This document shows positions 43,126-51,228 of a DNA stretch of 64,000 nucleotides, piece after piece (the stretch's first letter is position 1; every line of letters starts with the position of its first letter). The notes under the pieces were generated by a model. That model saw nothing but the letters and a program-made list of their open reading frames with translations, was not told the DNA's origin and did no database searches. Source of the DNA: Streptomyces regalis (GTDB taxonomy: Bacteria; Actinomycetota; Actinomycetes; Streptomycetales; Streptomycetaceae); the NCBI RefSeq assembly GCF_001509475.1, contig NZ_LLZG01000231.1, positions 1 to 64,000 of the forward strand, written 5' to 3'. Made by a program: the position numbers and the translations under genes.

Positions 43126-44216
43126 GGCCGGCACTGGGCGAGCTCCCACTTCAGCTGGGCCTCGGAGGGGGACTGCACCGGGATGAAGAACGACTCCCTG
43201 AAGCGCCGCGAGGCGCCGGAGGTGCGGGCATAGCCGCGCCCACCGGCGGTCTTCGCCTCCAGGGTCGCCGCCTCCGTGGCGACCTCGGCCGCCGCGAGCC
43301 GCATGGACAGCATCTCCATGCGGGTGGCCGGGTTGCCGGATCCGACGCGACGCGCGACGTCACGCATCGCGGTACGCGCGACGGACAGGCGCCCGGTGGC
43401 CCGGTCCACATCCCCGGCGAACACCGTGTTCACCCCGGTCAAGCTGGCCCTGGCGTTGTCGAGGCAGGTGCCCGCCAGGCCGACGCACAGTGCTGTCTGC
43501 AGGGTGAGGAAGGTGCCCCGCACGGAGGTGAGGAAGCCTTCGAAGTCCCGGGTCAGCACCTGCTCGTGCGGCACCTTCACGTCCTTCAGGTTGAGGTAGG
43601 ACGACGCGGTGCTGCCCAGCGCGAGCAGCGGGAAGGGACGGCCGACGCTGATGCCCTCGCTGTCGAGCGGCAGGACGACGACGATCCGGTCGCCGGTGTC
43701 GGTGCGGGCCGCGGTGACCAGCACCGCGTCGTCGTACAGGTTGGACGCCCAGCGGATCGGCCCCGACAGCTCGTACCCGTCCCCGGTGGCGGTCGCCGTG
43801 ATCTCCAGCGAGCCGCAGCCCGCCAGCTCCCGGAAGGCCGAAGCCATCCCGGTCACGCCGGGCACCGTGCCGGCGCGGAGCCGTTCGGCCTGGGCGAGGG
43901 CGTACGGCGTACCGGACATGAGCAGGTACTCCAGGCACATCCGGTGCGCCCATGTAGTGAACGCGGAGCTCACGCAGCGGGCGGCCAGGGCGCTGATCAC
44001 CTCGGCCATGCCCGGGAGCCCGCCGCCGGCGTTGCCGGGAGCACCCAGGTCGGTGGCATCGGCCTCAGCCAGCCAGGTCAGCACCTGCCGGGCCTGGCCT
44101 GCCTCGTCGGCGTCAAGCCGGTCGGCTCCCTCACAGACGCGGGCCAGGAGGGCTTCGAAGGCCGTTCGGTCGAGGTCGGCGACGCTGCCGACGGGGGATG
44201 CGTGCACGGTGGTCAT
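43122..44216 (-). CDS. Acyl-CoA dehydrogenase-like flavoenzyme (possible FMNH2 monooxygenase)
   Basis: A 364-aa protein of the acyl-CoA dehydrogenase fold: GGLPGMAEVISALAARCVSS, SGPIRWASNLYDDAVLVTAA, SYLNLKDVKVPHEQVLTRDF, TAGGRGYARTSGASRRFRES. In sulfur operons, relatives such as DszC and SfnB use reduced flavin from a separate reductase to oxygenate sulfur compounds rather than act on CoA esters. A flavin reductase domain two genes downstream fits that reading. Substrate unknown. Confidence 0.8.
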   Translation of the reverse strand: MTTVHASPVGSVADLDRTAFEALLARVCEGADRLDADEAGQARQVLTWLAEADATDLGAPGNAGGGLPGMAEVISALAARCVSSAFTTWAHRMCLEYLLMSGTPYALAQAERLRAGTVPGVTGMASAFRELAGCGSLEITATATGDGYELSGPIRWASNLYDDAVLVTAARTDTGDRIVVVLPLDSEGISVGRPFPLLALGSTASSYLNLKDVKVPHEQVLTRDFEGFLTSVRGTFLTLQTALCVGLAGTCLDNARASLTGVNTVFAGDVDRATGRLSVARTAMRDVARRVGSGNPATRMEMLSMRLAAAEVATEAATLEAKTAGGRGYARTSGASRRFRESFFIPVQSPSEAQLKWELAQCRP

Positions 44217-44267
44217 CAGTCCTCCAGATGGTCGGGGAGTGGTCCAGTACGCGGCTGTGCCTCGGCG

Positions 44268-44720
44268 CTACCAGCGGTAGTCGAGGAACTTGCCGTCGAA
44301 CGTCACCACCACCCGGTCGCCGTCGGGGTGGGCGCGACGCCGGATGTCGACCTTGAAGTTGATCGCCGACATGATTCCGTCGCCGAACTCCTCGTGGATG
44401 AGCTCCTTCAGCGCCGGGCCGTAGACCGACAGCGCCTCGAAGAAGCGGTAGACCGTCGGGTCCTTCATCAGCTCCGGGGCGATGTCGCGCGCGGGCTGCA
44501 GCTGCAGCGACTCGACGACCTCGTCCCCGAGCCCGAGCAGCGCGGCGACGGCCGCCGCGTCCTCGGCGGTCATGGGGTGCTGTCCCAGCAGCGCCGCCGT
44601 CGTCCACACGACGGGCTTGTCGATCTTGGCGGCGATCGCCGACCAGGTCAGGCCCCGGCGGATCCGGGCGGCAGCAACCAGGGCCGCGGCCTCGGACTTG
44701 GGCAGGATCGGAGTGCTCAT
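44268..44720 (-). CDS. cynS: Cyanate hydratase (cyanase)
   Basis: A 150-aa cyanase, converting cyanate plus bicarbonate to CO2 and carbamate (then ammonia). The N-terminus is a helical HTH-like domain (RIRRGLTWSAIAAKI). The C-terminal catalytic stretch PTVYRFFEALSVYGPALKEL, GDGIMSAINFKVDIRR keeps the catalytic Arg, Glu and Ser known from the E. coli enzyme. Start ATG 44720 lies 8 bases after the OsmC stop. Its place in a sulfur operon suggests cyanate arises from a substrate carrying both S and CN, such as thiocyanate; this is inference. Confidence 0.92.
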   Translation of the reverse strand: MSTPILPKSEAAALVAAARIRRGLTWSAIAAKIDKPVVWTTAALLGQHPMTAEDAAAVAALLGLGDEVVESLQLQPARDIAPELMKDPTVYRFFEALSVYGPALKELIHEEFGDGIMSAINFKVDIRRRAHPDGDRVVVTFDGKFLDYRW

Positions 44721-44728
44721 GGCGGGCC

Positions 44729-45271
44729 TCAGCCGATGGTCAGGGTCGAGGAGATCTCGACGTTGTTCGCGAACGTGTTGACCACCGGCGACCACGTCAT
44801 CGCGCTGTCCTTGATCTCGCCGAGGACCTCGTCGTCGGCGTCGCCGGCCAGCGTGACGGAGCAGCGCACGGCGGTGAAGCCCAGGACCTTGCCCTCCGGG
44901 GTGTCGCCGACGCCCCAGACGGCGGAGATGTCGATGTCGCCCTCCATGGCGACCTCGATCTTGCTCAGGGTCACGCCGCGCTGGGTGGCGTTGGCGAGCA
45001 GGCCGACGGAGACGCAGGAGCCGAGGGCCGCGAGCGCCATCTCCGAGGGGTTGGGCGCGGCGTCGTCACCGAGCAGGTGGCAGGGCTCCGAGACCAGCAC
45101 CGGCTCCAGGGTGCGGATCTGCGTGAGGTTGCGGAAGCCGCCCTCACAGGTGGTCACGGCCTTGAGCGTCTTCCGGCCGGTGCTCGGGTCCGCCTTGGCG
45201 CTGCTGGCGAGTGCTTCCAGGCCGTCGGCGTCGATGCTCTCAAGGCCACTGGCCGACACGGTCTGAGTCAT
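44729..45271 (-). CDS. OsmC-family thiol peroxidase-like protein
   Basis: A 180-aa OsmC/Ohr-fold protein: KAVTTCEGGFRNLTQIRTLE, EPCHLLGDDAAPNPSEMALA, ALGSCVSVGLLANATQRGV, VRCSVTLAG. The Cys in LGSC and the later Cys in VRCS fit the peroxidatic/resolving pair of organic-hydroperoxide reductases, and a third Cys lies in EPCH. It is the first gene of the ten-gene minus-strand operon. GAGAGGGA lies upstream of ATG 45271. It may remove peroxides formed by the flavoenzyme or handle reactive sulfur. Confidence 0.85.
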   Translation of the reverse strand: MTQTVSASGLESIDADGLEALASSAKADPSTGRKTLKAVTTCEGGFRNLTQIRTLEPVLVSEPCHLLGDDAAPNPSEMALAALGSCVSVGLLANATQRGVTLSKIEVAMEGDIDISAVWGVGDTPEGKVLGFTAVRCSVTLAGDADDEVLGEIKDSAMTWSPVVNTFANNVEISSTLTIG

Positions 45272-45473
45272 GGCTTCGGATCCCTCTCTTCGCGTTCCGC
45301 TACCTGCCGGCGGCTGCCGGCAGCGGCTTTCACGAGGTGAGTTCCGGTGGAGGCGCCAACCGTGACACCCGGCGGCCGGAAAACGCCGTCCGAGAGGGGG
45401 TATTTACATCCCGCTAACAGCAGGGCCGTGAACGCCGGGGCCGCGTAACCCCCGGGCAACACCGAGGCGGCAT

Positions 45474-45487
45474 GTGACGTGTGTCAC
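45474..45487. promoter_or_regulatory. Short dyad GTGAC-GTGT-GTCAC
   Basis: Perfect 5-bp arms around GTGT, between the OsmC-operon start (45271) and the SnoaL gene, directly before promoter copy B. A related GTGACGTGCGCC lies at the same place before copy A. Possible second operator of the HxlR/SnoaL module. Confidence 0.4.
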
Positions 45488-45493
45488 GTAATC

Positions 45494-45537
45494 CCGTTGG
45501 TTACGTTGAGGTGACTGGTTGCCGATCGTGAGTATGG
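45494..45537 (+). promoter_or_regulatory. HxlR/SnoaL promoter element, copy B
   Basis: GGTTAC at 45499-45504 and GGTTGC at 45517-45522, 18 bases apart, inside GTTGGTTACGTTGAGGTG and ending GATCGTGAGTATGG. It has the same arrangement as copies A and C and lies 42 bases before the SnoaL start at 45579. Confidence 0.6.
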
Positions 45538-45578
45538 CGGTGCAGCAGGACGAACTCACCGAAGGAGAGGGGTCGGCC

Positions 45579-45980
45579 ATGGGGTCCACCACCGCGCTCA
45601 GGATCGCCCGGCAGTACGCCGACGGGGTCTCCGCCAAGGACTTCGCCACCGTCACGGGCTTGTTCGCCGACGACATCGTGTGGCACCAGCCGGGTGACAA
45701 CCGCTTCTCCGGTTCACATCGCGGCACGGCCGCGGTCGGCGAGATGTTCGGCGGCATGATGACGGTCACCGAAGGGACGTTCGCACTGGAGCCGACCATG
45801 GAGCCCATGGTGAACGGCTCGCTGGTCGCGGTACCCGTCCACTTCTCGGCCGAGCGGGACGGCGTGGAGATGGGCATGAACGGCGTCGACCTGCTGCGGA
45901 TCGAGGGCGAGCGCATCGCGGAGGTCTGGCTCTTCGCGGCGGGCCAGCAGAGCGAGGACGCGTTCTGGGGCAGTGCCTGA
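45579..45980 (+). CDS. SnoaL-like NTF2-fold protein (copy B)
   Basis: A 133-aa protein of the SnoaL/nuclear transport factor 2 superfamily: ARQYADGVSAKDFATVTGLF, DDIVWHQPGDNRFSGSHRGT, MNGVDLLRIEGERIAEVWLF, ending with SEDAFWG. Such small cone-fold proteins bind or isomerise hydrophobic small molecules; no catalytic role is assured. GAAGGAGAGG precedes ATG 45579; an upstream ATG at 45534 lies inside promoter copy B. The next gene (46108) is a related paralogue in the same direction. Confidence 0.85.
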   Translation: MGSTTALRIARQYADGVSAKDFATVTGLFADDIVWHQPGDNRFSGSHRGTAAVGEMFGGMMTVTEGTFALEPTMEPMVNGSLVAVPVHFSAERDGVEMGMNGVDLLRIEGERIAEVWLFAAGQQSEDAFWGSA

Positions 45981-46107
45981 GGAGCAGGCCCGCCGAAACC
46001 TGACCGGGCGTCGTTGATCCATCCCGAGTCGCGCACGTCGCGCCTCGCATCCAACCTGTAACAGTAAGTCGTACTGCCTCTATGCCAGGGGCGTAAGGAG
46101 TGTTGTC

Positions 46108-46503
46108 TTGACCAGCAAGAACGTCGACATCGCGCGTGAGTACTTCCAGGCCGTACAGAAGGGCGACCTGGCCAAGGTCGGGGAGCTTCTGGACGAGGAG
46201 ATCGTCTGGCATCAGCCGGGCGCCAACCAGTTCTCCGGTGAGCGCAAGGGGCGCGACGCCGTCTTCGCGATGCTCGGCGGGATGATGGAGGCCAGCCAGG
46301 GCTCCTTCGCCATCGACGAGATCGACGCTCTCATGGGCAATGGCGACATGGTGGCCGCCTCGATCCACTTCGTCGGGCGGCGCGAGGACGCGTCCATGAG
46401 CATGGACGGCGTGGATGTCCTGCGCCTCAAGGACGGCAAGATCGTCGAGATGTGGCTGTTCTCCGGCGACCAGACGGCCGAGGACGCCTTCTGGGGGCAG
46501 TAG
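46108..46503 (+). CDS. SnoaL-like NTF2-fold protein, TTG start
   Basis: A 131-aa paralogue of the preceding protein: DIAREYFQAVQKGDLAKVGE, DEEIVWHQPGANQFSGERKG, MDGVDVLRLKDGKIVEMWLF, TAEDAFWGQ. The start is TTG 46108 with an AAGGAG site 7 bases upstream; no ATG or GTG fits better. Followed by a 16-bp terminator stem. Function unknown; the shared SEDAFWG/AEDAFWG ending marks one subgroup with the decayed copy at 33880. Confidence 0.85.
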   Translation: MTSKNVDIAREYFQAVQKGDLAKVGELLDEEIVWHQPGANQFSGERKGRDAVFAMLGGMMEASQGSFAIDEIDALMGNGDMVAASIHFVGRREDASMSMDGVDVLRLKDGKIVEMWLFSGDQTAEDAFWGQ

Positions 46504-46527
46504 GCCGCGCGCATCCTTCCCAGACGG

Positions 46528-46564
46528 AAGCCGTTCGGCACTGCGGTGCAGTGCCGAACGGCTT
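46528..46564 (+). terminator. 16-bp perfect terminator stem
   Basis: AAGCCGTTCGGCACTG at 46528-46543 and CAGTGCCGAACGGCTT at 46549-46564 pair fully around CGGTG, 24 bases after the SnoaL stop. Confidence 0.85.
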
Positions 46565-46691
46565 GTGGCGTGGGTTGCCGGGCGACCGGCGGCAGGATCC
46601 CCCGACTCCGGGCGCGCGGGCCGTGGCGGCCGCCACGGCGCCCACCTTCACGACGTTTCGCCAAATACTTGCCTGTGATGGCCGGCCACGG

Positions 46692-47060
46692 TCACTGGCG
46701 GGCGTCGTAGCTCTCGCGCGCCGCGAGTACGTCGGCGAAGTGTTCCTCGGCCCAGAGGCCCAGTGCCTGAAGCGGGGCATGCAGAGTGCGTCCCAGTGCG
46801 GTCAACTCGTATTCGACCCTGGGCGGGATCTCGGCGTACACGTGCCGGATGACGATTCCGTCGCGTTCCAGGTCACGGAGCGTCTCGGTGAGGACCTTGG
46901 CGCTGATGCCGTCGACGGTGGTGCGCAGGTCGCGGAAGCGCATTCGGTCGGCGCTGAGCGCGATGACCACCATGGCCGTCCATTTGTTGGCGATGCGGGC
47001 GAGCGAGGTACGGGACGGGCAGGTCGCTGTCATGACATCAAAGGCCGGAAGCTGTGGCAT
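46692..47060 (-). CDS. HxlR-family regulator (copy 2)
   Basis: A 122-aa winged-helix regulator nearly matching the protein at 34418-34786: TCPSRTSLARIANKWTAMVV, GISAKVLTETLRDLERDGIV, AEIPPRVEYELTALG. The Cys near residue 14 is kept. It is divergent from promoter copy C and a truncated SnoaL gene. This is the only intact divergent version of the HxlR/SnoaL module in the window and so shows its original layout. Confidence 0.88.
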   Translation of the reverse strand: MPQLPAFDVMTATCPSRTSLARIANKWTAMVVIALSADRMRFRDLRTTVDGISAKVLTETLRDLERDGIVIRHVYAEIPPRVEYELTALGRTLHAPLQALGLWAEEHFADVLAARESYDARQ

Positions 47061-47072
47061 GCGTCAGACGCC

Positions 47073-47118
47073 CTCATTGGTTGCGTTGAGATGGCTTGTT
47101 ACCGATGGTAAGTGTAAG
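47073..47118 (+). promoter_or_regulatory. HxlR/SnoaL promoter element, copy C
   Basis: GGTTGC at 47079-47084 and TGTTAC at 47097-47102, 18 bases apart, within ATTGGTTGCGTTGAGATG. It lies between the divergent HxlR start (47060) and the SnoaL remnant (47134). Third member of the A/B/C set. Confidence 0.58.
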
Positions 47119-47133
47119 GACTCGGCAGGCAGC

Positions 47134-47247
47134 ATGTTCGCCGACGCCATCGTCTGGCACCAGCCCGGTGCCCACCGCTTCTCCGGCAGCCATCGCGGCG
47201 GGGCGGCGGTGGGCGAGTTCCTCGGCGCTCGGATGGCCGTCCTGTGA
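47134..47247 (+). pseudogene. SnoaL-like protein, truncated copy C
   Basis: MFADAIVWHQPGAHRFSGSH, then RGGAAVGEFLGARMAVL and TGA at 47245. It matches residues about 30-65 of the intact copy B only. The N-terminal helix and C-terminal half are deleted. Confidence 0.7.
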
Positions 47248-47316
47248 GGCAGCGAGAGTAGCCCTTGTCTTCGCGACGATGATGTCACGGGTGGCGGCCG
47301 GGCGTCGGCTGCCGTC

Positions 47317-47888
47317 GTGACAGGTCATGCGGGCAATGCGCGGGCCTGCCGTTTTGACGCCGGGGTGTGGGAGCGGCGGTGGAAGGAAGCGGACGCGGCG
47401 GTTGTGGAGGCGCTGCGTGCGGAGCGGGCGGGTACGTTACCTCCGAGCGGCTGGTGCGTGCCACCGGGGCGCGGTGCCGTACGAGCCGTCCGGCAGCGGC
47501 AAGTCCTCCCTGCCGTGGGCCCGGTTCATCGACCTGCTGCCGGCCGCCCATGACCCCGACTGCCGTCTGCGGGTGCTGGTCAGTCGTACGTGCGGACTTC
47601 TGCCACCGTCTCGCCGAACACCGGGACCTGGCGGAGGTGTTGTACGGCGCGGGCCTGCCGCTCGGCCTGATGACGGCGGACGAGCTGCGTGAAGCGGTCG
47701 TCAAGCCGCTGCCGTGGCCGGGCCTCTGGTGGAAGCGGGAGCTCACCGCCCGTCTGGTCGACGATGTTCTGGACGAACCCGGCGGGCTGCCGATGCTGTC
47801 GCACATCCTGCTGGACGCGGTCACGTGCGAACACATGCGGAGCTGCCAACTGGCAGAGGCGTCACGATGGCGTGCGGCTGATTTGTGA
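47317..47888 (+). pseudogene. nSTAND1-type NTPase / WD40 sensor protein, fragment
   Basis: Pieces in several frames match the ATPase part of large Streptomyces nSTAND proteins: a P-loop-like EPSGSGKSSLP, then VVRADFCHRLAEHRDLAEVL, GLMTADELREAVVKPLPWPG, ELTARLVDDVLDEPGGLPML and SHILLDAVT. The N-terminal DNA-binding or effector part and the WD40 repeats are missing, with frameshifts between blocks. The surrounding gaps 47248-47316 and 47889-48092 hold nothing I recognise apart from the GGGAGGT ribosome site at 48081. Confidence 0.55.
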
Positions 47889-48092
47889 ATACCTGACGTG
47901 ATGTGGCAGATCAGATGGAGTCTCCACGCCGATGAGCGCAGGCAGGCGCGGTTATCAGGGTGTGGCCGTTCCAGGATCGTCCGCAATGCCGTCGCGGTCG
48001 CGGCGTCGGCGGACCCTCCACAACAGTGCCGGGAACTACCGGTGGGTCCGGGCCGACCTCTTCTGGAGAGGGCTCTCACTGGGAGGTAATCC

Positions 48093-48773
48093 TTGGAACG
48101 CCGTACTTTCCTGCGCGCGTCTGCGTTGTCGACCGGGCTGGCGGCGACGGGCGTGCCCCTCGCCTCGGCGGCGTCGCCGTTGCGTGTCCAGATTCTGCTC
48201 TACGAGGGTGTGGAGGAGTTGGATTCCGTCGCGCCTTTCGACGTGCTGTCCCTTGCTGCCGACATGGGTGGCGCCATCCGAACGGCACTGGTCTCGACCA
48301 ACAAGCCGACCATGGTCACTGCGTCGAAGGGCCTGCGGATCGAAGTACCGCGCGGCTGGTCACCGCAGGACGCCGACGTGCTGATCGTGCCCGGCGGCGG
48401 CCGGCACGACCTGCCAGGGTCGGGCATACACCGGCTGCTCGCGGACAAGGCGTTCATCCAGCGCCTCGCCGGCGTCGAAGCGATCATGGCCGGGGTCTGC
48501 ACGGGCGTGATGGCCTTGTCGGCGGCCGGATTCACGCGCGGCAGGCCGGCTACCACCCACTCGGGCAGCAAGGCTGCCCTCGCGGCACAGGGCGCGAAGG
48601 TGGTCAACGCGCGCGTGGTCGATGACGGCGACCTCGTCACGTGCGGTGGCATCACCTCCGGCCTGGATGCCGCGGTCTGGCTGGTCGAGCGGTTCTTCGG
48701 CGCGCAGTTCGCCAACCAGGTCGAGACAGTATTGGAGTACGAGCGCCGCGGCACGGTCTGGCGTAACTCGTAG
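48093..48773 (+). CDS. TAT-exported DJ-1/PfpI protein (second copy)
   Basis: A 226-aa exported protein: twin-arginine signal MERRTFLRASALSTGLAATG with cleavage near ASAAS, then a DJ-1/PfpI domain (VQILLYEGVEELDSVAPFDV, DADVLIVPGGGRHDL) and nucleophile Cys136 in MAGVCTGVMALSAAGFTRGR, then TCGGITSGLDAAVW. The start is TTG 48093 with GGGAGGT upstream. It resembles the exported protein at 2265-3053 in design but lacks the YDPQPPFD tail, so an isonitrile hydratase role is less supported. It appears monocistronic among decayed genes. Confidence 0.8.
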   Translation: MERRTFLRASALSTGLAATGVPLASAASPLRVQILLYEGVEELDSVAPFDVLSLAADMGGAIRTALVSTNKPTMVTASKGLRIEVPRGWSPQDADVLIVPGGGRHDLPGSGIHRLLADKAFIQRLAGVEAIMAGVCTGVMALSAAGFTRGRPATTHSGSKAALAAQGAKVVNARVVDDGDLVTCGGITSGLDAAVWLVERFFGAQFANQVETVLEYERRGTVWRNS

Positions 48774-48834
48774 CGCGGCTTGAAGGGTGGATCACTCCCG
48801 GCGACGAACGCGTTCCGGGGGTGGTCCACCGACG

Positions 48835-48972
48835 TCAACGAGACGATGCCGCCGCGGCCGTAGACACTGCGTCCGGCGTGACGGCGTCGACCACGGTCTC
48901 CAGCTCCCGGTGGTCGTTGCGGTTGGCTGCGGAGACGACCACGGTCAGTGGGATACCGCGCCGCTCGCTCAT
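48835..48972 (-). pseudogene. IS5-type transposase fragment
   Basis: MSERRGIPLTVVVSAANRND and HRELETVVDAV on the minus strand match an internal block of IS5-like transposases. About 45 codons, no flanking repeats seen. Confidence 0.55.
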
Positions 48973-49029
48973 CGCATGGCGGTGCGATGGCGTCCGCGGC
49001 GAGCACGGCGTACTCGGCATGGGGGTGCC

Positions 49030-49232
49030 CAGGGGTGTGCGATGGCCCGTGGCCAGGCCGGTCCGCTCGCCCTCGCCGCGGAAGACGCCGGAACGCATGG
49101 CCGCGTCCATCGGATTCAACGCGGTGGCCGCCACCTTGATCCGCGCCTGCCCGGGATCTGGCACGGCACTGGAGGCTCGGTGATTTCGACTGCCCCGGGC
49201 CCACCGAATCGGGACACCGTTGCGGCACGCAT
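49030..49232 (-). pseudogene. Quinone reductase-type MDR protein, 5' fragment
   Basis: The minus strand opens MRAATVSRFGGPGAVEITEP and after a frameshift continues VPDPGQARIKVAATALNPMD with AAMRSGVFRG: the first about 55 residues of a zinc-less MDR/quinone oxidoreductase. The NADPH-binding part is gone, replaced by the IS5-type fragment. Confidence 0.6.
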
Positions 49233-49304
49233 GAGCGTGTTCTTCTTCCTTCCGAAGGGCTGAGTGCGACGGGTCGTTGGATGGACGGAATCCATCCACT
49301 CCGG

Positions 49305-50123
49305 TCAACCCAGGTGGCCCCAGTCCAGGTGGTCGGCCAGCCCCGCGGCGGTGAAGGCGGCCTGCAGGGCGTCGCGGCCCTCGGTGAAGTGGGCCCAGCT
49401 GTCGTAGTGGACGGGAACGACGCGACGCGCCCCAAGTATCTGTGTGGCTTCGGCGGCATGAGCGCTGTCGAGGACGATGGCCGCTCCGTCGAAGAGGCCC
49501 GCGAAGCGGGGCGCGCCGGCGAAGAGGATGGCGGTGTCCACCGGCCCGAACCGCTCGGCCGTCTCCCCGACGGCGTCGAGGGAGGCGTTGTCGCCGCTGA
49601 CGTACACGGTGGGCAGCCCGTCCCCGGTCAGGACGAATCCGACGACCTGTCCGGTGATCGCCTCGGCCTCCTCGCGCGGGCCGGGGCCATGGACGGCGGG
49701 GACGCCGGTCACGGTGACCGTGCCGCCGCCGGGGCGGTCCAGCTCGGCGGACTCCCAGTCGGCCAGCCCCGTGGCCTTGTCACCGAGGCGCTGGCCGCCA
49801 CCTGGGGTGGTAAGGACGAGCGGCACGTCGGCGAGCAGGGCGCGGCCGGAACGGTCGAGGTTGTCGGGGTGCTCGTCGTGCGACAGCAGAACCACGTCTA
49901 CGGGGCCGAGTTCGGCGGATGCTCGGGCCCGCCGGAGGTCAGCGTGGCCCCCAGATCGCGCCGGCACCGCGCGGCGGGGCCTGGACGGGTGCGGTGAGGG
50001 CGAGCGGCACGGGGAAGTCCACCCGCCAAGGGTGACCCGGCACCGTGAGTTGATTGGGGAGGCGCAATGCTCATGCGCGCACGCTGCGAATCGCCGAGGA
50101 AGCATGGAAAAGCGGGACGGCAC
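49305..50123 (-). CDS. MBL-fold hydrolase, N-terminus uncertain
   Basis: From about 49940 down, this is a clear metallo-beta-lactamase-fold protein: LGPVDVVLLSHDEHPDNLDR (metal site variant HDEHPDN), GFVLTGDGLPTVYVSGDNAS, VDTAILFAGAPRFAGLFDG, VVPVHYDSWAHFTEGRDALQ. The first about 60 codons of the open frame are Arg/Pro-rich and do not resemble the normal first strands, so the 5' end has probably been replaced or frameshifted. It may be a pseudogene. Substrate unknown. Confidence 0.55.
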   Translation of the reverse strand: MPSRFSMLPRRFAACAHEHCASPINSRCRVTLGGWTSPCRSPSPHPSRPRRAVPARSGGHADLRRARASAELGPVDVVLLSHDEHPDNLDRSGRALLADVPLVLTTPGGGQRLGDKATGLADWESAELDRPGGGTVTVTGVPAVHGPGPREEAEAITGQVVGFVLTGDGLPTVYVSGDNASLDAVGETAERFGPVDTAILFAGAPRFAGLFDGAAIVLDSAHAAEATQILGARRVVPVHYDSWAHFTEGRDALQAAFTAAGLADHLDWGHLG

Positions 50124-50337
50124 GCTGCGGGCTGATCGTCTTCATGGGAGCGGCCACCTGCGCCGTACTCACCCTCGGTGGTGGCGCCTGGCTCGTGGGT
50201 CTGCTGTAGCGGTGCTGAGGCGCGATCCAGATTTTCTCCAGTTCGGCGGTCTGCGGATGTCGAGAATGTGCCACCGGCTCCGTCCCAGGGACAACAGCGG
50301 CCACCACCGGCCGCACGAGGAAGAAGGAGAAGCCGGC

Positions 50338-50778
50338 ATGGCGATTCAGCGGATGGACAACGTCGGCATCGTCGTCGAGGACATGGATGCCGCCATCGCG
50401 TTCTTCGTGGAACTCGGTATGGAGCTGGAGGGCAGGGCGGAAGTCGAGGGCTTCTTCGCCGACCAGTGCACCGGACTCGACGGCGTCCGCTGTGACATCG
50501 CGATGGTCCGGACCCCGGACGGTCACAGCCGGCTCGAGCTGGCGAAGTACCGCAGCCCCGCGGTGATCAGCGCCGGGCCGCGCAACCGGCCGCACAACGT
50601 TCTGGGCACGCACCGCGTCATGTTCGCCGTCGACGACATCGAGGACACGGTTGCCCGCCTGCGCCCTCACGGCGCCGAACTCGTCGGCGAGATCGCCCGG
50701 TTCGAGGACAGCTATCTGCTCTGCTACGTCCGCGGCCCGGAGGGCATCATCGTCGGACTGGCCGAGCATCTGCGCTGA
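50338..50778 (+). CDS. VOC-family (glyoxalase/bleomycin-resistance fold) protein
   Basis: A 146-aa protein with two beta-alpha-beta-beta-beta modules: MDNVGIVVEDMDAAIAFFVE and HRVMFAVDDIEDTVARLRPH, with SRLELAKYRSP at the first Glu metal-ligand position and a second Glu in RGPEGIIVGLAEHL. GAAGAAGGAGA precedes ATG 50338. Members are dioxygenases, lyases, isomerases or antibiotic-binding proteins; nothing nearby narrows it. Confidence 0.85.
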   Translation: MAIQRMDNVGIVVEDMDAAIAFFVELGMELEGRAEVEGFFADQCTGLDGVRCDIAMVRTPDGHSRLELAKYRSPAVISAGPRNRPHNVLGTHRVMFAVDDIEDTVARLRPHGAELVGEIARFEDSYLLCYVRGPEGIIVGLAEHLR

Positions 50779-50795
50779 GAAGGCGAAACCGAACC

Positions 50796-50990
50796 ATGCA
50801 GCCGACGAGATCATCGAGGTTGTGAACCGCCCGATCAGCCAGGAGCTGCCGGCCGGTGACGTGACCCGCCTGGCCTACGTCGCCAAGGACGGAACCCCGC
50901 GCAACGTACCGATCGCCTTCACCCGGAACGGGTCGCACATCGGCATGTGCACGACGTGGAACGCGCCCCGTGGCCACCCTCGCGCACAGG
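50796..50990 (+). pseudogene. Pyridoxamine 5'-phosphate oxidase-like protein, fragment
   Basis: DEIIEVVNRPISQELPAGDV and TRLAYVAKDGTPRNVPIAFT with MCTTWNAP match the N-terminal half of a PPOX-class FMN/F420 split-barrel protein. Then the sequence diverges. There is no good start codon in this frame and the C-terminal half is missing. The rest of the gap to 51301 holds no gene. Confidence 0.6.
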
Positions 50991-51228
50991 CTCCTGAAAC
51001 GACGGCACCAGTAGGTGAGACACATCTGGGTGTCTGGAGAACCATCCCACTGCGGGGTCCACGACACGGGCGTGGCCCAATTCCTCCCCCCCCCCGGCGG
51101 ACGCCCTGCACCATCAGGCGAGCCGATCCTTGCGGACCGCGGAGGAGGCAGCCGGGACTGGCAGGCCCTGACCGCGGCCCCCGGCATCACACTTTGGGGG
51201 CTCGGCAGGCCGGCCCGGACATGACGGT

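Noticed and set aside
49277..49297. Small hairpin GGATGGA/TCCATCC as terminator of the MBL gene
   Set aside because: Arms are short and the gene itself looks damaged; noted but not strong enough to list.
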